A stretch of DNA of 64,000 bases from Lachnospiraceae bacterium (lineage in GTDB: Bacteria > Bacillota > Clostridia > Lachnospirales > Lachnospiraceae), in the NCBI GenBank assembly GCA_902363555.1, contig CABJAM010000006.1, forward strand, positions 389,854-453,853, in the 5' to 3' direction. Positions 51,465-60,130 of the stretch are shown here, in pieces. Every line of letters starts with the position of its first letter. The first letter of the stretch is position 1. Position numbers and translations under genes: made by a program. The notes under the pieces were generated by a model that had not been told where the DNA came from, searched no databases, and saw only the letters and a list, made by a program, of their open reading frames with translations.

Positions 51465-52406
51465 ATGAAAATGCCGGTATTTGTAGTGACGGGCTTTCTG
51501 GATGCGGGAAAGACGACCTTTCTGACGGAGATTCTTCAGGAGGAGGGCTTTTCCGAGGAGGATAAGACGTTACTGATCCTCTGTGAGGAGGGCGAGATGG
51601 AATACGATGAAAAATCCCTGGCAGCTATGGATATTGATATAGTTACCGTGGATTCCCGGGAAGATTTTACGCCCCAGTTTCTTGAGGATTGTGCCAAATT
51701 TTATCGACCGGAATGTATTTTCATCGAATATAACGGCATGTGGAAGGTGGAGGAGCTGCTGAACATGCCGCTGCCAAAAAACTGGTTTATCAATCAGATC
51801 GTGACCGTTGTGGACGGCTCCACCTTTGATGTGTACATTAATAATATGCGCTCACTGATGATGGATATTTTTTCACGCTCGGAAATGGTCATTTTTAACC
51901 GGTGTGATCCGGATATGCCTTTAAACAGCTATCGGCGCAGCATCAAGGCGGTGAACCGGCGGGCGCAGGTGATTTTTGAAAATGAAAATGGCGAAATGAT
52001 CCCTCTGGAGATTGATGAAATGCCGTTTGACCTCAATGCGGACGTTATTGAGATCGAAGATGAGGATTTCGGGCTCTGGTATATTGACGCCATGGATAAT
52101 AAAGAAAAGTACGACGGTAAGACGGTGCAGTTTACCGGCCGTGCTTTTAAGGGAAAGGATTTTCCCGACGGTTATTTTGTGCCCGGACGTCACGCTATGA
52201 CGTGCTGTGCGGATGATATCCGTTTTATAGGCTTTGTATGTAAAACAAAGCACGGTGATGAGATTAAAAATAACCGGTGGATCAAAGTGACGGCAACGGT
52301 GAAGTATGAATATTTCCCGGCGTATCACGGCGAAGGCCCTGTGCTCTATCTCAAGCGTGCGGTTTCTGCCGCAAAGCCAGAGGATGAGCTTGTTTATTTT
52401 AATTAA
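51465..52406 (+). CDS. G3E GTPase fused to a DUF1980/TIGR03943-like domain
   Basis: A 313-residue protein. The N-terminal half (1-190) is a CobW-like GTPase with VVTGFLDAGKTTFLTEIL (note aspartate in the G1 loop) and IFIEYNGMWKVEELL, but the usual CxCC metal motif is missing. The C-terminal half (about 205-313) resembles the C-terminal domain of YcgQ/DUF1980 proteins: VQFTGRAFKGKDFPDGYFVP, RHAMTCCADDIRFIGFVC and NRWIKVTATVKYEY. YcgQ-type proteins are often linked to G3E GTPases; a direct fusion is notable. ATG 51465 has an AGAAGGAAG site; the frame extends 9 bases upstream to a GTG. Confidence 0.82.
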   Translation: MKMPVFVVTGFLDAGKTTFLTEILQEEGFSEEDKTLLILCEEGEMEYDEKSLAAMDIDIVTVDSREDFTPQFLEDCAKFYRPECIFIEYNGMWKVEELLNMPLPKNWFINQIVTVVDGSTFDVYINNMRSLMMDIFSRSEMVIFNRCDPDMPLNSYRRSIKAVNRRAQVIFENENGEMIPLEIDEMPFDLNADVIEIEDEDFGLWYIDAMDNKEKYDGKTVQFTGRAFKGKDFPDGYFVPGRHAMTCCADDIRFIGFVCKTKHGDEIKNNRWIKVTATVKYEYFPAYHGEGPVLYLKRAVSAAKPEDELVYFN

Positions 52407-52433
52407 ATTATGTAGGATTGGAAGGTAGCTGCA

Positions 52434-53333
52434 ATGGCGGATTACCAGATTATCTCCGATGGTTCCTGCGACTTGGGAACCGATCGGACGACCCGGCTAA
52501 ATATTGGTGTTGTTCCTTTTTATATATCCTTTGACGGCAAACAGTTTTATAAAGAGATTGAGGAAATGGATGTGCGCAGCTTCTATAATCACATGGTGGA
52601 ATATCCAAAAGTATTTCCTTCAACCTCCCTGCCGTCCATACAGGATTATGTGGACGCTTTTGTGTTGGAGGCGTCAAAGGGGAAGGATATTATTTGTCTT
52701 TGCCTGACTTCAAAATTCAGTGGTTCTTATAATTCGGCGTGCAATGCGGCGGCTATTGTCCGGGAAAAATACTCCGACGTGCGCATCGCTGTGGTAGATA
52801 CGACGCTGGCCACGGCTCTACAGGGGCTTCTTGTTATGGAGGCGGCCCGGATGCGTGACAGCCGTGTGTCGTTTGATGCGGCCCTGGACAAGATTCAGAA
52901 GATGAAGGTTACTGGCCGAATATTTTTTTCTGTGGGCAGTATGGATTATCTGGTCCATGGCGGGCGCGTGGGGAAGCTCAAGGGGCTGGCCGCGTCTACG
53001 CTTGGGATTAAGCCGCTGATCTGTTTAAAGAACGGAGAAATTTACCCGGATGGACTGACCCGCAGCCGAAAAAAGGCATTTTTACGGATTATTGATCAGG
53101 CGACCCACTATTTTAAGGATAACCGGGAAAATCCGGATGAGTATGCGCTGGCTGTGGGCTATGGTTATGATTTTGAGGAATGTGTCCGGTTTAAGGAACA
53201 GCTTGTGGATAGCCTTAAAACTTATTCCGGGGTTAAGGATATCGAAATTTATCAGATCGGCGCCACGATCGGGGTGCATACCGGGCCTTATCCGTTGGGG
53301 ATGGGGCTGGTGAAGCGGTATGAATTTGTTTGA
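52434..53333 (+). CDS. degV: DegV family fatty-acid-binding protein
   Basis: A 299-residue two-domain protein of the DegV/FakB type, which binds fatty acids and presents them to a kinase for phosphorylation. IISDGSCDLGTDRTTRLNIG at the N-terminus, FPSTSLPSIQDYVDAF, CLTSKFSGSYNSA, and MDYLVHGGRVGKLKGLAA are family signatures. It follows the GTPases on the same strand; a metabolic link with the downstream acyltransferase (plsC) at 53939 is possible, as FakB-type proteins feed phospholipid synthesis. Confidence 0.9.
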   Translation: MADYQIISDGSCDLGTDRTTRLNIGVVPFYISFDGKQFYKEIEEMDVRSFYNHMVEYPKVFPSTSLPSIQDYVDAFVLEASKGKDIICLCLTSKFSGSYNSACNAAAIVREKYSDVRIAVVDTTLATALQGLLVMEAARMRDSRVSFDAALDKIQKMKVTGRIFFSVGSMDYLVHGGRVGKLKGLAASTLGIKPLICLKNGEIYPDGLTRSRKKAFLRIIDQATHYFKDNRENPDEYALAVGYGYDFEECVRFKEQLVDSLKTYSGVKDIEIYQIGATIGVHTGPYPLGMGLVKRYEFV

Positions 53334-53345
53334 ATGAAGCGGCTG

Positions 53346-53821
53346 CCGCCCACCGTCAATCCGCCAGGGCACGCCGCTGCGCTCCGTCTCCGGAACCTGA
53401 CCATCAAGGCACTTCTGTGCTCCGTCTCCGGCACCTGACGGCAGGCCGCGCCGAGCTCTGGCTCCGGTACCGACACCTGCCGTCAAGGTACGGTTATAAC
53501 AGCGGTTTCGCCATTTAAGAAGGTCTAGGAAGCTAGGGATTTGCTAAGGGCAATCTGGTGAAAAGGTTGGGGGAGTATTCTTTTTTGGGGTTCCGTTCTT
53601 ATACCTTTTCTCCAGATTAACGCAAATGCCTGCCTTCCAAGTCCTTCTAATATGGCTGCAATGCTGTTTTAACCGTACCTTGACGGCAGGTGTCGGTACC
53701 GGAGCCGGAGCGTGGCTTGACCTGACGGCAGGTGCCGGAACCGGAGCACAGAAGTGCCTTGATGATCAGGTATTGGAGCCGGAGCGCAGCGGCGTGCCCT
53801 GGCAGATTGACGGTGGGCGGT
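53346..53821. repeat. 476-bp near-palindromic element
   Basis: The outer arms, 53346-53503 and 53663-53821, are inverted copies with high identity: CCGCCCACCGTCAAT at the left end is answered by ATTG-ACGGTGGGCGG at the right, and CCGTCAAGGTACGGTTA by TAACCGTACCTTGACGG. Inner arms continue with lower identity (GATTTGC...CAATCTGG.GAAAAGGT against ACCTTTTCTCCAGATT...GCAAAT), leaving only a short loop near 53575-53592. Each outer arm also holds three diverged direct copies of a CGGCAGGTGCCGG-ACCGGAGC type unit. No protein or transposase gene is inside. It occupies most of the 605-bp gap between degV and plsC; MITE-like, or a structured RNA. Confidence 0.85.
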
Positions 53822-53938
53822 GGAGTGAGGTAGCGGCCGTGGGAGTATTTTGCTAAAGTTATTTTGAAAGTGTAATGCAATTTTGGAATAAGTATGGTAC
53901 AATGTAATAAAATATGATATTACAGGAGAGAGGATTCG

Positions 53939-54670
53939 ATGAGACGAATTGCGTTGATGGTGCTGCGTCTTTTCTACTATGTTCCGGGCTGGTATTATCG
54001 CATCTGCAAAATTGCCCGGGATGAAAATTATGAAAGATACAGTGAGATGGACCGTTACAGGTTTTTACAGCGCCTGACCATAAAGGCGAACCGCGCGGGG
54101 CGGGTTACTGTAAAGTGTTACGGCCACGAAAATCTTCCGAAGACGAATGGCTTTGTTGTATTTCCAAATCACCAGGGGATGTTTGACGGGCTGGTGTTTT
54201 TGGAGACATTGGAACGACCGTTTTCTATTATTATGAAAAAAGAAGTAAAGAACTGGTTTCTTGTCAAAAAGATACGCCTGATACTTAATGCAAAGCTGAT
54301 GGACCGTGAGGATCTGCGCCAGTCGGTCACTGTGATCCGTGAGGTGACCAATGAAGTGAAGCAGGGCCGCAACTTTGTGATTTTTGCGGAGGGCACCCGA
54401 AGCCGCAATGGCAATGAGATCCTGGAGTTTAAAGGCGGTGCTTTTAAAAGCGCCATGAACGCCAGAGCACCGATCGTACCTGCGGCGCTGATCGACTGTT
54501 TTAAAGGCTTTGATACCCATTCAGCCCAAAAGCTGACCGTACAGGTTCATTATTTGAAACCGTTATATTACGACGATTATAAAGGTCTTAAAAGCCATGA
54601 GATCGCCCGGATCGTGGAGGAGAGGATACGGGAAGCCATAAAGTCGGCCCCGGTGCAGATACAGGAGTGA
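53939..54670 (+). CDS. plsC: 1-acyl-sn-glycerol-3-phosphate acyltransferase
   Basis: A 243-residue membrane-associated acyltransferase making phosphatidic acid. The catalytic NHxxxxD is in FPNHQGMFDGLVFL, and the second motif in FVIFAEGTRSRNGNEIL; the third, AFKSAMNARAPIVPAALI, also fits. The N-terminal hydrophobic stretch probably associates with the membrane. Start ATG 53939 follows CAGGAGAGAGG. Confidence 0.92.
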   Translation: MRRIALMVLRLFYYVPGWYYRICKIARDENYERYSEMDRYRFLQRLTIKANRAGRVTVKCYGHENLPKTNGFVVFPNHQGMFDGLVFLETLERPFSIIMKKEVKNWFLVKKIRLILNAKLMDREDLRQSVTVIREVTNEVKQGRNFVIFAEGTRSRNGNEILEFKGGAFKSAMNARAPIVPAALIDCFKGFDTHSAQKLTVQVHYLKPLYYDDYKGLKSHEIARIVEERIREAIKSAPVQIQE

Positions 54671-54676
54671 TAAATC

Positions 54677-55612
54677 GTGTATAGGATTAATCTTCAGCAA
54701 ATAGAATACTTTTTAGCAGTGGCGGATAAGCTGAATTTTACTGAGGCAGCAAAATCGCTGTACATTTCGCAGCCCTCGCTGAGCAAGCAGATCGGATTGC
54801 TGGAGGAGGAACTGGGTTTTCATCTGTTTCTTCGCAATAAGCGGATGGTCAAGCTGACACCGGCCGGTGAGGTGTTGACGAAGCGGTGGAAGCATCTGAT
54901 CACAGAACTGGAGATTTCCGTGGAGGAGGCTGTGAAAGCCAATGCTTCCTATGAAGGAGAGATCAAGGTCGGCATGATCAACACGATGGTGGTGCAGCGG
55001 TATATTGAACCGATCTTTTCCTGTTTTTCAGCAAAATATCCTCAGATGATGCTGTCCTTTGAAAGCTACAGCTTTAAGGAACTGAGAGAAAAGCTGCTGG
55101 GCGGTGATCTGGATATTATTTTCACTTTTTATTTTGATTTTGATTTTCAGCTTAATGAAGATATTGAATGGAAGCGGGTGGAGGAGATGCGTCTCTGCCT
55201 TGTGGTGCCCAAGTCCAATCCATTGTCACAGCGGGATGACCTGACGCTGGCGGATGTGAAAAATGAACCGTTTATTTTAATCTCGCCCAATGATTCGCCC
55301 AGCGGGGTCAACCGGATCATTGATCTGTGCCGTACTTACGGCTTTCAGCCCAATGTGAAAAAATATGTGCCAAATATCAGCTCTTTGGCCTTTTCCATCG
55401 CCAACGGCAACGGTATTGCCATCCACAGTGACAGAGATCTGTTTGATGCGGATGACCGGCTGCGTTTTTATCCCATACCGGACCGTGCCAACGATTCTGA
55501 TCTGATCGCTGTGTGGCGGAAGAAAAACGATACCCAGGGGCTAAAAGCCATCATTGAGGAGATCGATGCCTATCGGAGCGGGCAGCGTGGAACGTCCGGC
55601 GCGCCTTCATAA
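54677..55612 (+). CDS. LysR family transcriptional regulator
   Basis: A 311-residue LysR regulator with an N-terminal winged helix-turn-helix (INLQQIEYFLAVADKLNFTE, AAKSLYISQPSLSKQIGLLE) and a periplasmic-binding-protein-like effector domain (EGEIKVGMINTMVVQRYIEP onwards). GTG 54677 starts six bases after plsC behind GGAGTG. LysR proteins commonly act on the nearest divergent or following gene; here the convergent AtoE-like transporter lies downstream, so the target is uncertain. Confidence 0.9.
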   Translation: MYRINLQQIEYFLAVADKLNFTEAAKSLYISQPSLSKQIGLLEEELGFHLFLRNKRMVKLTPAGEVLTKRWKHLITELEISVEEAVKANASYEGEIKVGMINTMVVQRYIEPIFSCFSAKYPQMMLSFESYSFKELREKLLGGDLDIIFTFYFDFDFQLNEDIEWKRVEEMRLCLVVPKSNPLSQRDDLTLADVKNEPFILISPNDSPSGVNRIIDLCRTYGFQPNVKKYVPNISSLAFSIANGNGIAIHSDRDLFDADDRLRFYPIPDRANDSDLIAVWRKKNDTQGLKAIIEEIDAYRSGQRGTSGAPS

Positions 55613-55653
55613 ATTGAATACATTTCTGCAATGCGCATATAATTTACAAATTT

Positions 55654-55685
55654 AAAGGCCTGCCGTATGATCCGGCAGGCCTTTT
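55654..55685. terminator. Bidirectional terminator between LysR and transporter genes
   Basis: Perfect 12-bp stem AAAGGCCTGCCG/CGGCAGGCCTTT with a 7-base loop and T-rich flanks on both strands. It serves the convergent lysR and atoE genes. Confidence 0.85.
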
Positions 55686-55734
55686 CCCGTGGTTGTTGTT
55701 AGAATATGCTTCGATAAAACCTTAAAAACTGTTG

Positions 55735-57102
55735 TTATAGGACGAGACCAACGATAAGGAAGCCGACCACAACGATGACGCCGGTCAACAGAAGATCGAT
55801 GATACAGTATCCCATAATATCGCGGGCGCCCAGTCCTGCGATACCAAGTGCCGGTAATGCCCAGAACGGCTGAAGCATGTTCGTCCATGCATCACCCCAT
55901 GCAATACCCATGGCTGTCAGCGCCGGATCTACACCCAGAGCCTGGCCGGCTGGCATCATAATCGGCCCCTGTACGGTCCACTGTCCGCCGCCGGACGGTA
56001 CAAAGAAGTTTACAACACCTGCACTTAAGAATGTCCATAACGGGAAGGTCACCTTGTTGGAGATGGCAACAAAACCGTTACTGATAATACCTGCCAGGGA
56101 AGCGCCGGTTTCCGGATTCGCGCCGGTCATCATGCCCATGATACCTGCATAGAACGGGAACTGCAAAAGCACGCCGCCTGCGCCCTTGACTGCATCGGTA
56201 ATAGCGTTCACGTAGGCGATGGGGGTCTTATGGCAGAGTACACCAAGAACAAGGAAGATAAGATTTACCAGGTTCAGGTCAAGACCACCGATGCCGCCGT
56301 CTATAAGTTTCTTTACTATATAAATAGCGCCCAGGATAACGACGATAAATGCCATAATTCTGCTGTTTTCAAGCTTCTGAGCCGGAGTTTTATTCTCTGG
56401 CTTTACGATTTTTGCTTCAATGAGCAGCTTTGGATCAATGGCAACAACCTTATCCTTGGTCGGATGCATTTTCGCATTGACGATGGGCATTAAAATCAAA
56501 ATAACAAGGCAGATCAGTATGTTCCACACGGAAAAGACGGTCCTGTTTAAAGAAACCACGTTCTCAGCGGAGGCGATAATATTACCGGTTTCCTTTGGAA
56601 GTGATTCTGACCAGGATGCAAGCTTTAACGGGATGGAACCGGAAAGTCCGGCGTGCCATACAACGAAACCGGAATAAGCGGAAGCGATTAACAGACGGTA
56701 GTCAACCCCTTTCACCTGCTTGGCAATTTCCTTTGCAAAAATAGCGCCAACAACCAAACCAAAGCCCCAGTTTAACCAGCATGCCAGTGTGGAAATCAAT
56801 GTTACGAAAATAATTGACTGGAATGGAGTTTTTGGGATGGAGGCCAGTTTTTTCAGGCCCTTCTGAATGATCGGTGCATTGGCCATGGCTGTACCAAGTA
56901 CGAGTACAAGAGCCATCTGCATGGCGAAGGAAAGTAATCCCCAGACACCGTCGCCCCAGAACGTAAGTACCTGCATAAAGCTGCCGTGTACGAACAGGTC
57001 GGCGATGAATACAACGACTGTCAGGATGATACAGAAGATAAATGGATCTGGCAGGAAGCGTTGTACAAGATTTACACAACCGTTTGTAAATTTTTTAAAC
57101 AT
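55735..57102 (-). CDS. atoE: AtoE-type short-chain fatty acid transporter
   Basis: A 455-residue membrane protein with about 10-12 helices. The family features of AtoE (COG2031) are visible: FLPDPFIFCIILTVVVF near the N-terminus, GFGLVVGAIFAKEIAKQVKG, YSGFVVWHAGLSGSIPL and FFVPSGGGQWTVQGPIMMP. It probably moves short-chain fatty acids such as butyrate or crotonate. It is divergent from the AraC gene, which is the likely regulator. Start ATG 57102 has a GGGAGGAT site. Confidence 0.9.
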   Translation of the reverse strand: MFKKFTNGCVNLVQRFLPDPFIFCIILTVVVFIADLFVHGSFMQVLTFWGDGVWGLLSFAMQMALVLVLGTAMANAPIIQKGLKKLASIPKTPFQSIIFVTLISTLACWLNWGFGLVVGAIFAKEIAKQVKGVDYRLLIASAYSGFVVWHAGLSGSIPLKLASWSESLPKETGNIIASAENVVSLNRTVFSVWNILICLVILILMPIVNAKMHPTKDKVVAIDPKLLIEAKIVKPENKTPAQKLENSRIMAFIVVILGAIYIVKKLIDGGIGGLDLNLVNLIFLVLGVLCHKTPIAYVNAITDAVKGAGGVLLQFPFYAGIMGMMTGANPETGASLAGIISNGFVAISNKVTFPLWTFLSAGVVNFFVPSGGGQWTVQGPIMMPAGQALGVDPALTAMGIAWGDAWTNMLQPFWALPALGIAGLGARDIMGYCIIDLLLTGVIVVVGFLIVGLVL

Positions 57103-57145
57103 ACTCTAAAATCCTCCCTTATTTTGTTATAGTATTAACAAACAA

Positions 57146-57187
57146 CCATATTTATTATATAATTTTTTATAAAAAATTTATATATGG
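57146..57187. promoter_or_regulatory. AT-rich palindrome in the atoE/araC divergent promoter
   Basis: CCATAT...ATATGG imperfect inverted repeat of about 42 bp made almost only of A and T, centred between the two divergent start sites. A likely operator or bent DNA for the AraC-type regulator. Confidence 0.45.
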
Positions 57188-57231
57188 AATAATTGTAAAA
57201 ATTATGATATATTGAACTAGGGTGAAATATT

Positions 57232-58089
57232 ATGGAGAATTATACAACATTCGTGTACAGTGATGAAAAAATAAAGATTTTACCGCTGTATATCGAGGCT
57301 GCCATGACGGAATTTATTGATAAAAATTCATGCTTTGAGACGGTGGCGGAGCACTATGCATTTATCTGCTGCGAGCAGGGGGAGGTCTGGGTCGAATCGG
57401 ACGGAAAATGTATTAAATTAACGCAGGAAAGCGGACTGCTCACGATAAAAGGAAAAAAATACAGATATTTGACTGAAAATTCTGGCTGTAAATTGAAAAT
57501 TATCACGTATGACGGCAGCGGTGTGCCGCAGATCATCGCCTATTTTTCCCTCACCGATGCGGAAACTTTTGCAGTGGATCTGCCTCATTTTGAGCTGGAT
57601 TTTGACCATATCAGCTTCAATGTGCGGATGAAATACGGCTTTCGTGCGGCACTTATTTTTCAGCAGATCATCTATGATATTTTTAATTCAGGCATGGGGA
57701 AAAAGGCCGGGAAAAATATGGAGATATTGAACAAATATATTATGGAAAATTATTGTTCAAGTCTTGACATTCAAACACTGGCCGATGTGTATGGCACAAG
57801 CGTCAGCTACCTGTGCCGGGAGTTCAAGGCTAAATACAATATGAGCCCCATCGCCTATGTGAACAATCTCAGGGTGGAGAAGGCCAGAAAGATGCTGGTC
57901 ACCAGCCGGAAAAAGGTGGCGGATATCGCCGTGGCATGTGGGTTTATCAATACGGAATATTTCTGCTATGTCTTTAAAAAGTATGAGCACTGTACGCCGC
58001 TGCAATATCGAAATAACCGGAGCCAGCTCAGTGATGTCCGGACAGAGGAACGGCGCGTCCGGCAGGGCACAGCCGGTGTGGCAGATTAA
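57232..58089 (+). CDS. AraC family transcriptional regulator
   Basis: A 285-residue regulator with an N-terminal cupin-like sensing region and a C-terminal pair of helix-turn-helix motifs (SLDIQTLADVYGTSVSYLCR and VADIAVACGFINTEYFCYVF, then KKYEHCTPLQYRN). The last residues after the fold are basic and low in complexity. It is divergent from the AtoE-like gene and upstream of the flavoprotein operon, so it could control either; the inducer is unknown. Confidence 0.9.
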   Translation: MENYTTFVYSDEKIKILPLYIEAAMTEFIDKNSCFETVAEHYAFICCEQGEVWVESDGKCIKLTQESGLLTIKGKKYRYLTENSGCKLKIITYDGSGVPQIIAYFSLTDAETFAVDLPHFELDFDHISFNVRMKYGFRAALIFQQIIYDIFNSGMGKKAGKNMEILNKYIMENYCSSLDIQTLADVYGTSVSYLCREFKAKYNMSPIAYVNNLRVEKARKMLVTSRKKVADIAVACGFINTEYFCYVFKKYEHCTPLQYRNNRSQLSDVRTEERRVRQGTAGVAD

Positions 58090-58152
58090 ACGCATACCAC
58101 AGGATATGGCGGCAGATTATACGTATACCCGCAGGATGTGGCGGCGGATTAA
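58067..58152 (+). repeat. 31-bp tandem repeat at the araC end
   Basis: Two units of CGYATACC-CAGGATRTGGCGGCRGATTA follow the stop codon, and a third partial copy (GTGTGGCAGATTAAA) forms the end of the reading frame, so the araC C-terminus was probably reshaped by slippage. The remaining gap to 58416 is AT-rich leader. Confidence 0.65.
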
Positions 58153-58265
58153 CTGAAGTGGAATTTGTAAGGTCTAATAACGATTTGGAAAAACTGTAAT
58201 AACAATATTGAATTAAACTTGATAAAATAATAACTTTTGAGCATAACAGTAATGAAAATAATGTA

Positions 58266-58295
58266 TTGGATTTATACATAATAAACAAGTATAAT
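58266..58295 (+). promoter_or_regulatory. Promoter for the flavoprotein gene
   Basis: -35 TTGGAT (58266-58271), 18-bp spacer, -10 TATAAT (58290-58295). It gives a 5' leader of about 115 bases with a possible GCCC/GGGC and CAGG/CCTG fold. Confidence 0.6.
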
Positions 58296-58416
58296 AAGAA
58301 TAAGCAGTTATCTAAGTAAATTTTAACAAGTTACTGGAAATTCGCCCGGGAAACGTATTTTCTCAGGGCATACCTGAAAGGGTTAGCAAATATTTTATTA
58401 CATGGAGGTATTTTTT

Positions 58417-59871
58417 ATGAAGACAATGGAAACTGAAATCGTTGTTGTTGCTGCCGGTCCTGCCGGTTTATGCGCTGCTGTTCAGGCGGCCGAAGACGGC
58501 TCTAAGGTTATTGTTCTTGAAAAATCCCCGGTTCCCGGCGGAGCCGCCAATATGGGTATGGGACCTTTAGGTATCGGTACAAAGTACCAGAAAGACCAGA
58601 TGGTCGATATCACTGTTGAAAAAGCATTTAACATGTTTATGGAATATACACATTATCAGGCAGACGCCCGCCTGGTACGCCGTTACTTTGAGATGTCCGG
58701 AGAGACGATCGAATGGCTGGAGGATATGGGCGTGCGCTTTGCCGGCGCTTTCCGTTATTTCCCAAAATCTGAGCAGACATGGCATATTTGTATGACTGAT
58801 CAGGGCTTTGGCCGCGGCGCCGCTTCATACATGGTAAAAGCGCTAATGACCCGTGCTGCTGAGCTGGGCGTGGAAGTATTACTGGAGACACCGGGCACTG
58901 GCCTTGTGATGGAAGATGGCAAGCTGGCAGCGGTTATGGCCAAAGATAAGACCGGCGAGGAGATCCGCATCAATTGTAAAGCAGCCATTGTGGCTACCGG
59001 CGGCGCTGGCGATAATCCAAAGGTGATCAAGGATGAGACCGGTTTTGAATACGGTGTGAATATGTTCAACTTTGCCATTCCGGGCCTTAAAGGCGATGGT
59101 ATCCGTATGCTCCGCGAAGTTGGCGGTATGCCCACACAGATGCGCATGGAGATGATCACCTTCCTTCCCCAGTCCAACGAGCTTGATCCGTCCATCCCGT
59201 GTATTTTCAATCAGCCAAACTTAATGGTCAACAAGCTGGGCAAGCGTTTTATGAATGAAGAGGAGATGCAGAACACTACCTTTACCGGAAATGCCATCTC
59301 CAGACAGAAGGAAATGATGGGCTTTGTCATTTTCGACACGGCTACCTTAAAGGGATATAAGAAGAATGGCCCGGATGTGGTCAGCTTCGTACATAATCCG
59401 GATAATCTGGATAATTTTGACGATGTGGTACAGCATGCTGTTGAAAATAATAACACCGACCTTTTCTATGCAGATACGCTGGAAGAGATCGCTGAGTGGT
59501 GCGGCATCGAAGATATGGATGCATTCCTGGATACAGTGGATGAATATAACGATATGTGCGACTCCGTGGATACGGAATTTTTCAAGAAGCGTGAATATAT
59601 GAAGCCGGTCGTAAAGGCTCCGTTTTATGTGGCACGCATCCGTCCGGGCGCATATGGTACACTGGGCGGCGTAAAGATGAACGAAAACTGCGAGGTTCTG
59701 GATAAAGAGTTCCATGCGATTCCAGGTGTGTTCGTAGCCGGCACCGATGCCTGCAACATCTATGACGACAGCTATATGTTCCTGCTGCCGGGCAATACCA
59801 TGGGCTTTGCCGTAAATACCGGACGTATCGCCGGTATGAGCGCTGCTGAGTATGTACAGGACGCAGAGTAA
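58417..59871 (+). CDS. FAD-dependent fumarate-reductase-like flavoprotein
   Basis: A 484-residue soluble flavoprotein of the fumarate reductase/succinate dehydrogenase FAD family. The dinucleotide site is VVVAAGPAGLCAAVQAAEDG (first glycine replaced by alanine). Other family features: GGAANMGMGPLGIG, MEDGKLAAVMAKDK, AAIVATGGAGDNPKV, ARIRPGAYGTLGGVKM and PGVFVAGTDACN, ending LLPGNTMGFAVNTGRIAG. There is no signal peptide, haem or covalent FMN motif, so it acts in the cytosol and takes electrons from a soluble partner, likely the next two gene products. The substrate, presumably an unsaturated organic acid, is unknown. ATG 58417 follows GGAGGT. Confidence 0.88.
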   Translation: MKTMETEIVVVAAGPAGLCAAVQAAEDGSKVIVLEKSPVPGGAANMGMGPLGIGTKYQKDQMVDITVEKAFNMFMEYTHYQADARLVRRYFEMSGETIEWLEDMGVRFAGAFRYFPKSEQTWHICMTDQGFGRGAASYMVKALMTRAAELGVEVLLETPGTGLVMEDGKLAAVMAKDKTGEEIRINCKAAIVATGGAGDNPKVIKDETGFEYGVNMFNFAIPGLKGDGIRMLREVGGMPTQMRMEMITFLPQSNELDPSIPCIFNQPNLMVNKLGKRFMNEEEMQNTTFTGNAISRQKEMMGFVIFDTATLKGYKKNGPDVVSFVHNPDNLDNFDDVVQHAVENNNTDLFYADTLEEIAEWCGIEDMDAFLDTVDEYNDMCDSVDTEFFKKREYMKPVVKAPFYVARIRPGAYGTLGGVKMNENCEVLDKEFHAIPGVFVAGTDACNIYDDSYMFLLPGNTMGFAVNTGRIAGMSAAEYVQDAE

Positions 59872-59968
59872 ACGATCGCTTATTGTCTCTGAACCGTAAA
59901 AATTGTTTTCCAAATATTGGACGGTTTTATTGGATTTGTCGGATATTTGACGCAAAACACCGATTTTG

Positions 59969-60020
59969 TTACACTGTTTCAGATTGTGTAATTGCGGTGT
60001 CCTGGTGTCAATGCTATAAT
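59969..60020 (+). promoter_or_regulatory. Promoter with inverted-repeat operator for the NuoG/GltD-like gene
   Basis: -35 TTGCGG (59992-59997), 17-bp spacer, -10 TATAAT (60015-60020). An inverted repeat TTACAC-N11-GTGTAA (59969-59991) abuts the -35, a likely activator or repressor site. Confidence 0.65.
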
Positions 60021-60067
60021 TAAAAATAGTAAGCGGCCAGGATACGCCCGCCAACTATTCGATTTTA

Positions 60068-60107
60068 AAGGGCTTTTCACGGATATTTGAGCCAGTGGAA
60101 AGCCCTT
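60068..60107 (+). promoter_or_regulatory. 5'-leader hairpin
   Basis: 13-bp stem AAGGGCTTTTCAC/GTGGAAAGCCCTT with one G-U pair, 24 bases before the start codon. Possible attenuator; no U-run follows. Confidence 0.5.
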
Positions 60108-60130
60108 ATTAATACAAAGGAGTGAATACA

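Noticed and set aside
53346..53821. Short frames inside the palindromic element
   Set aside because: They occur symmetrically on both strands because of the inverted repeat and have no ribosome site.
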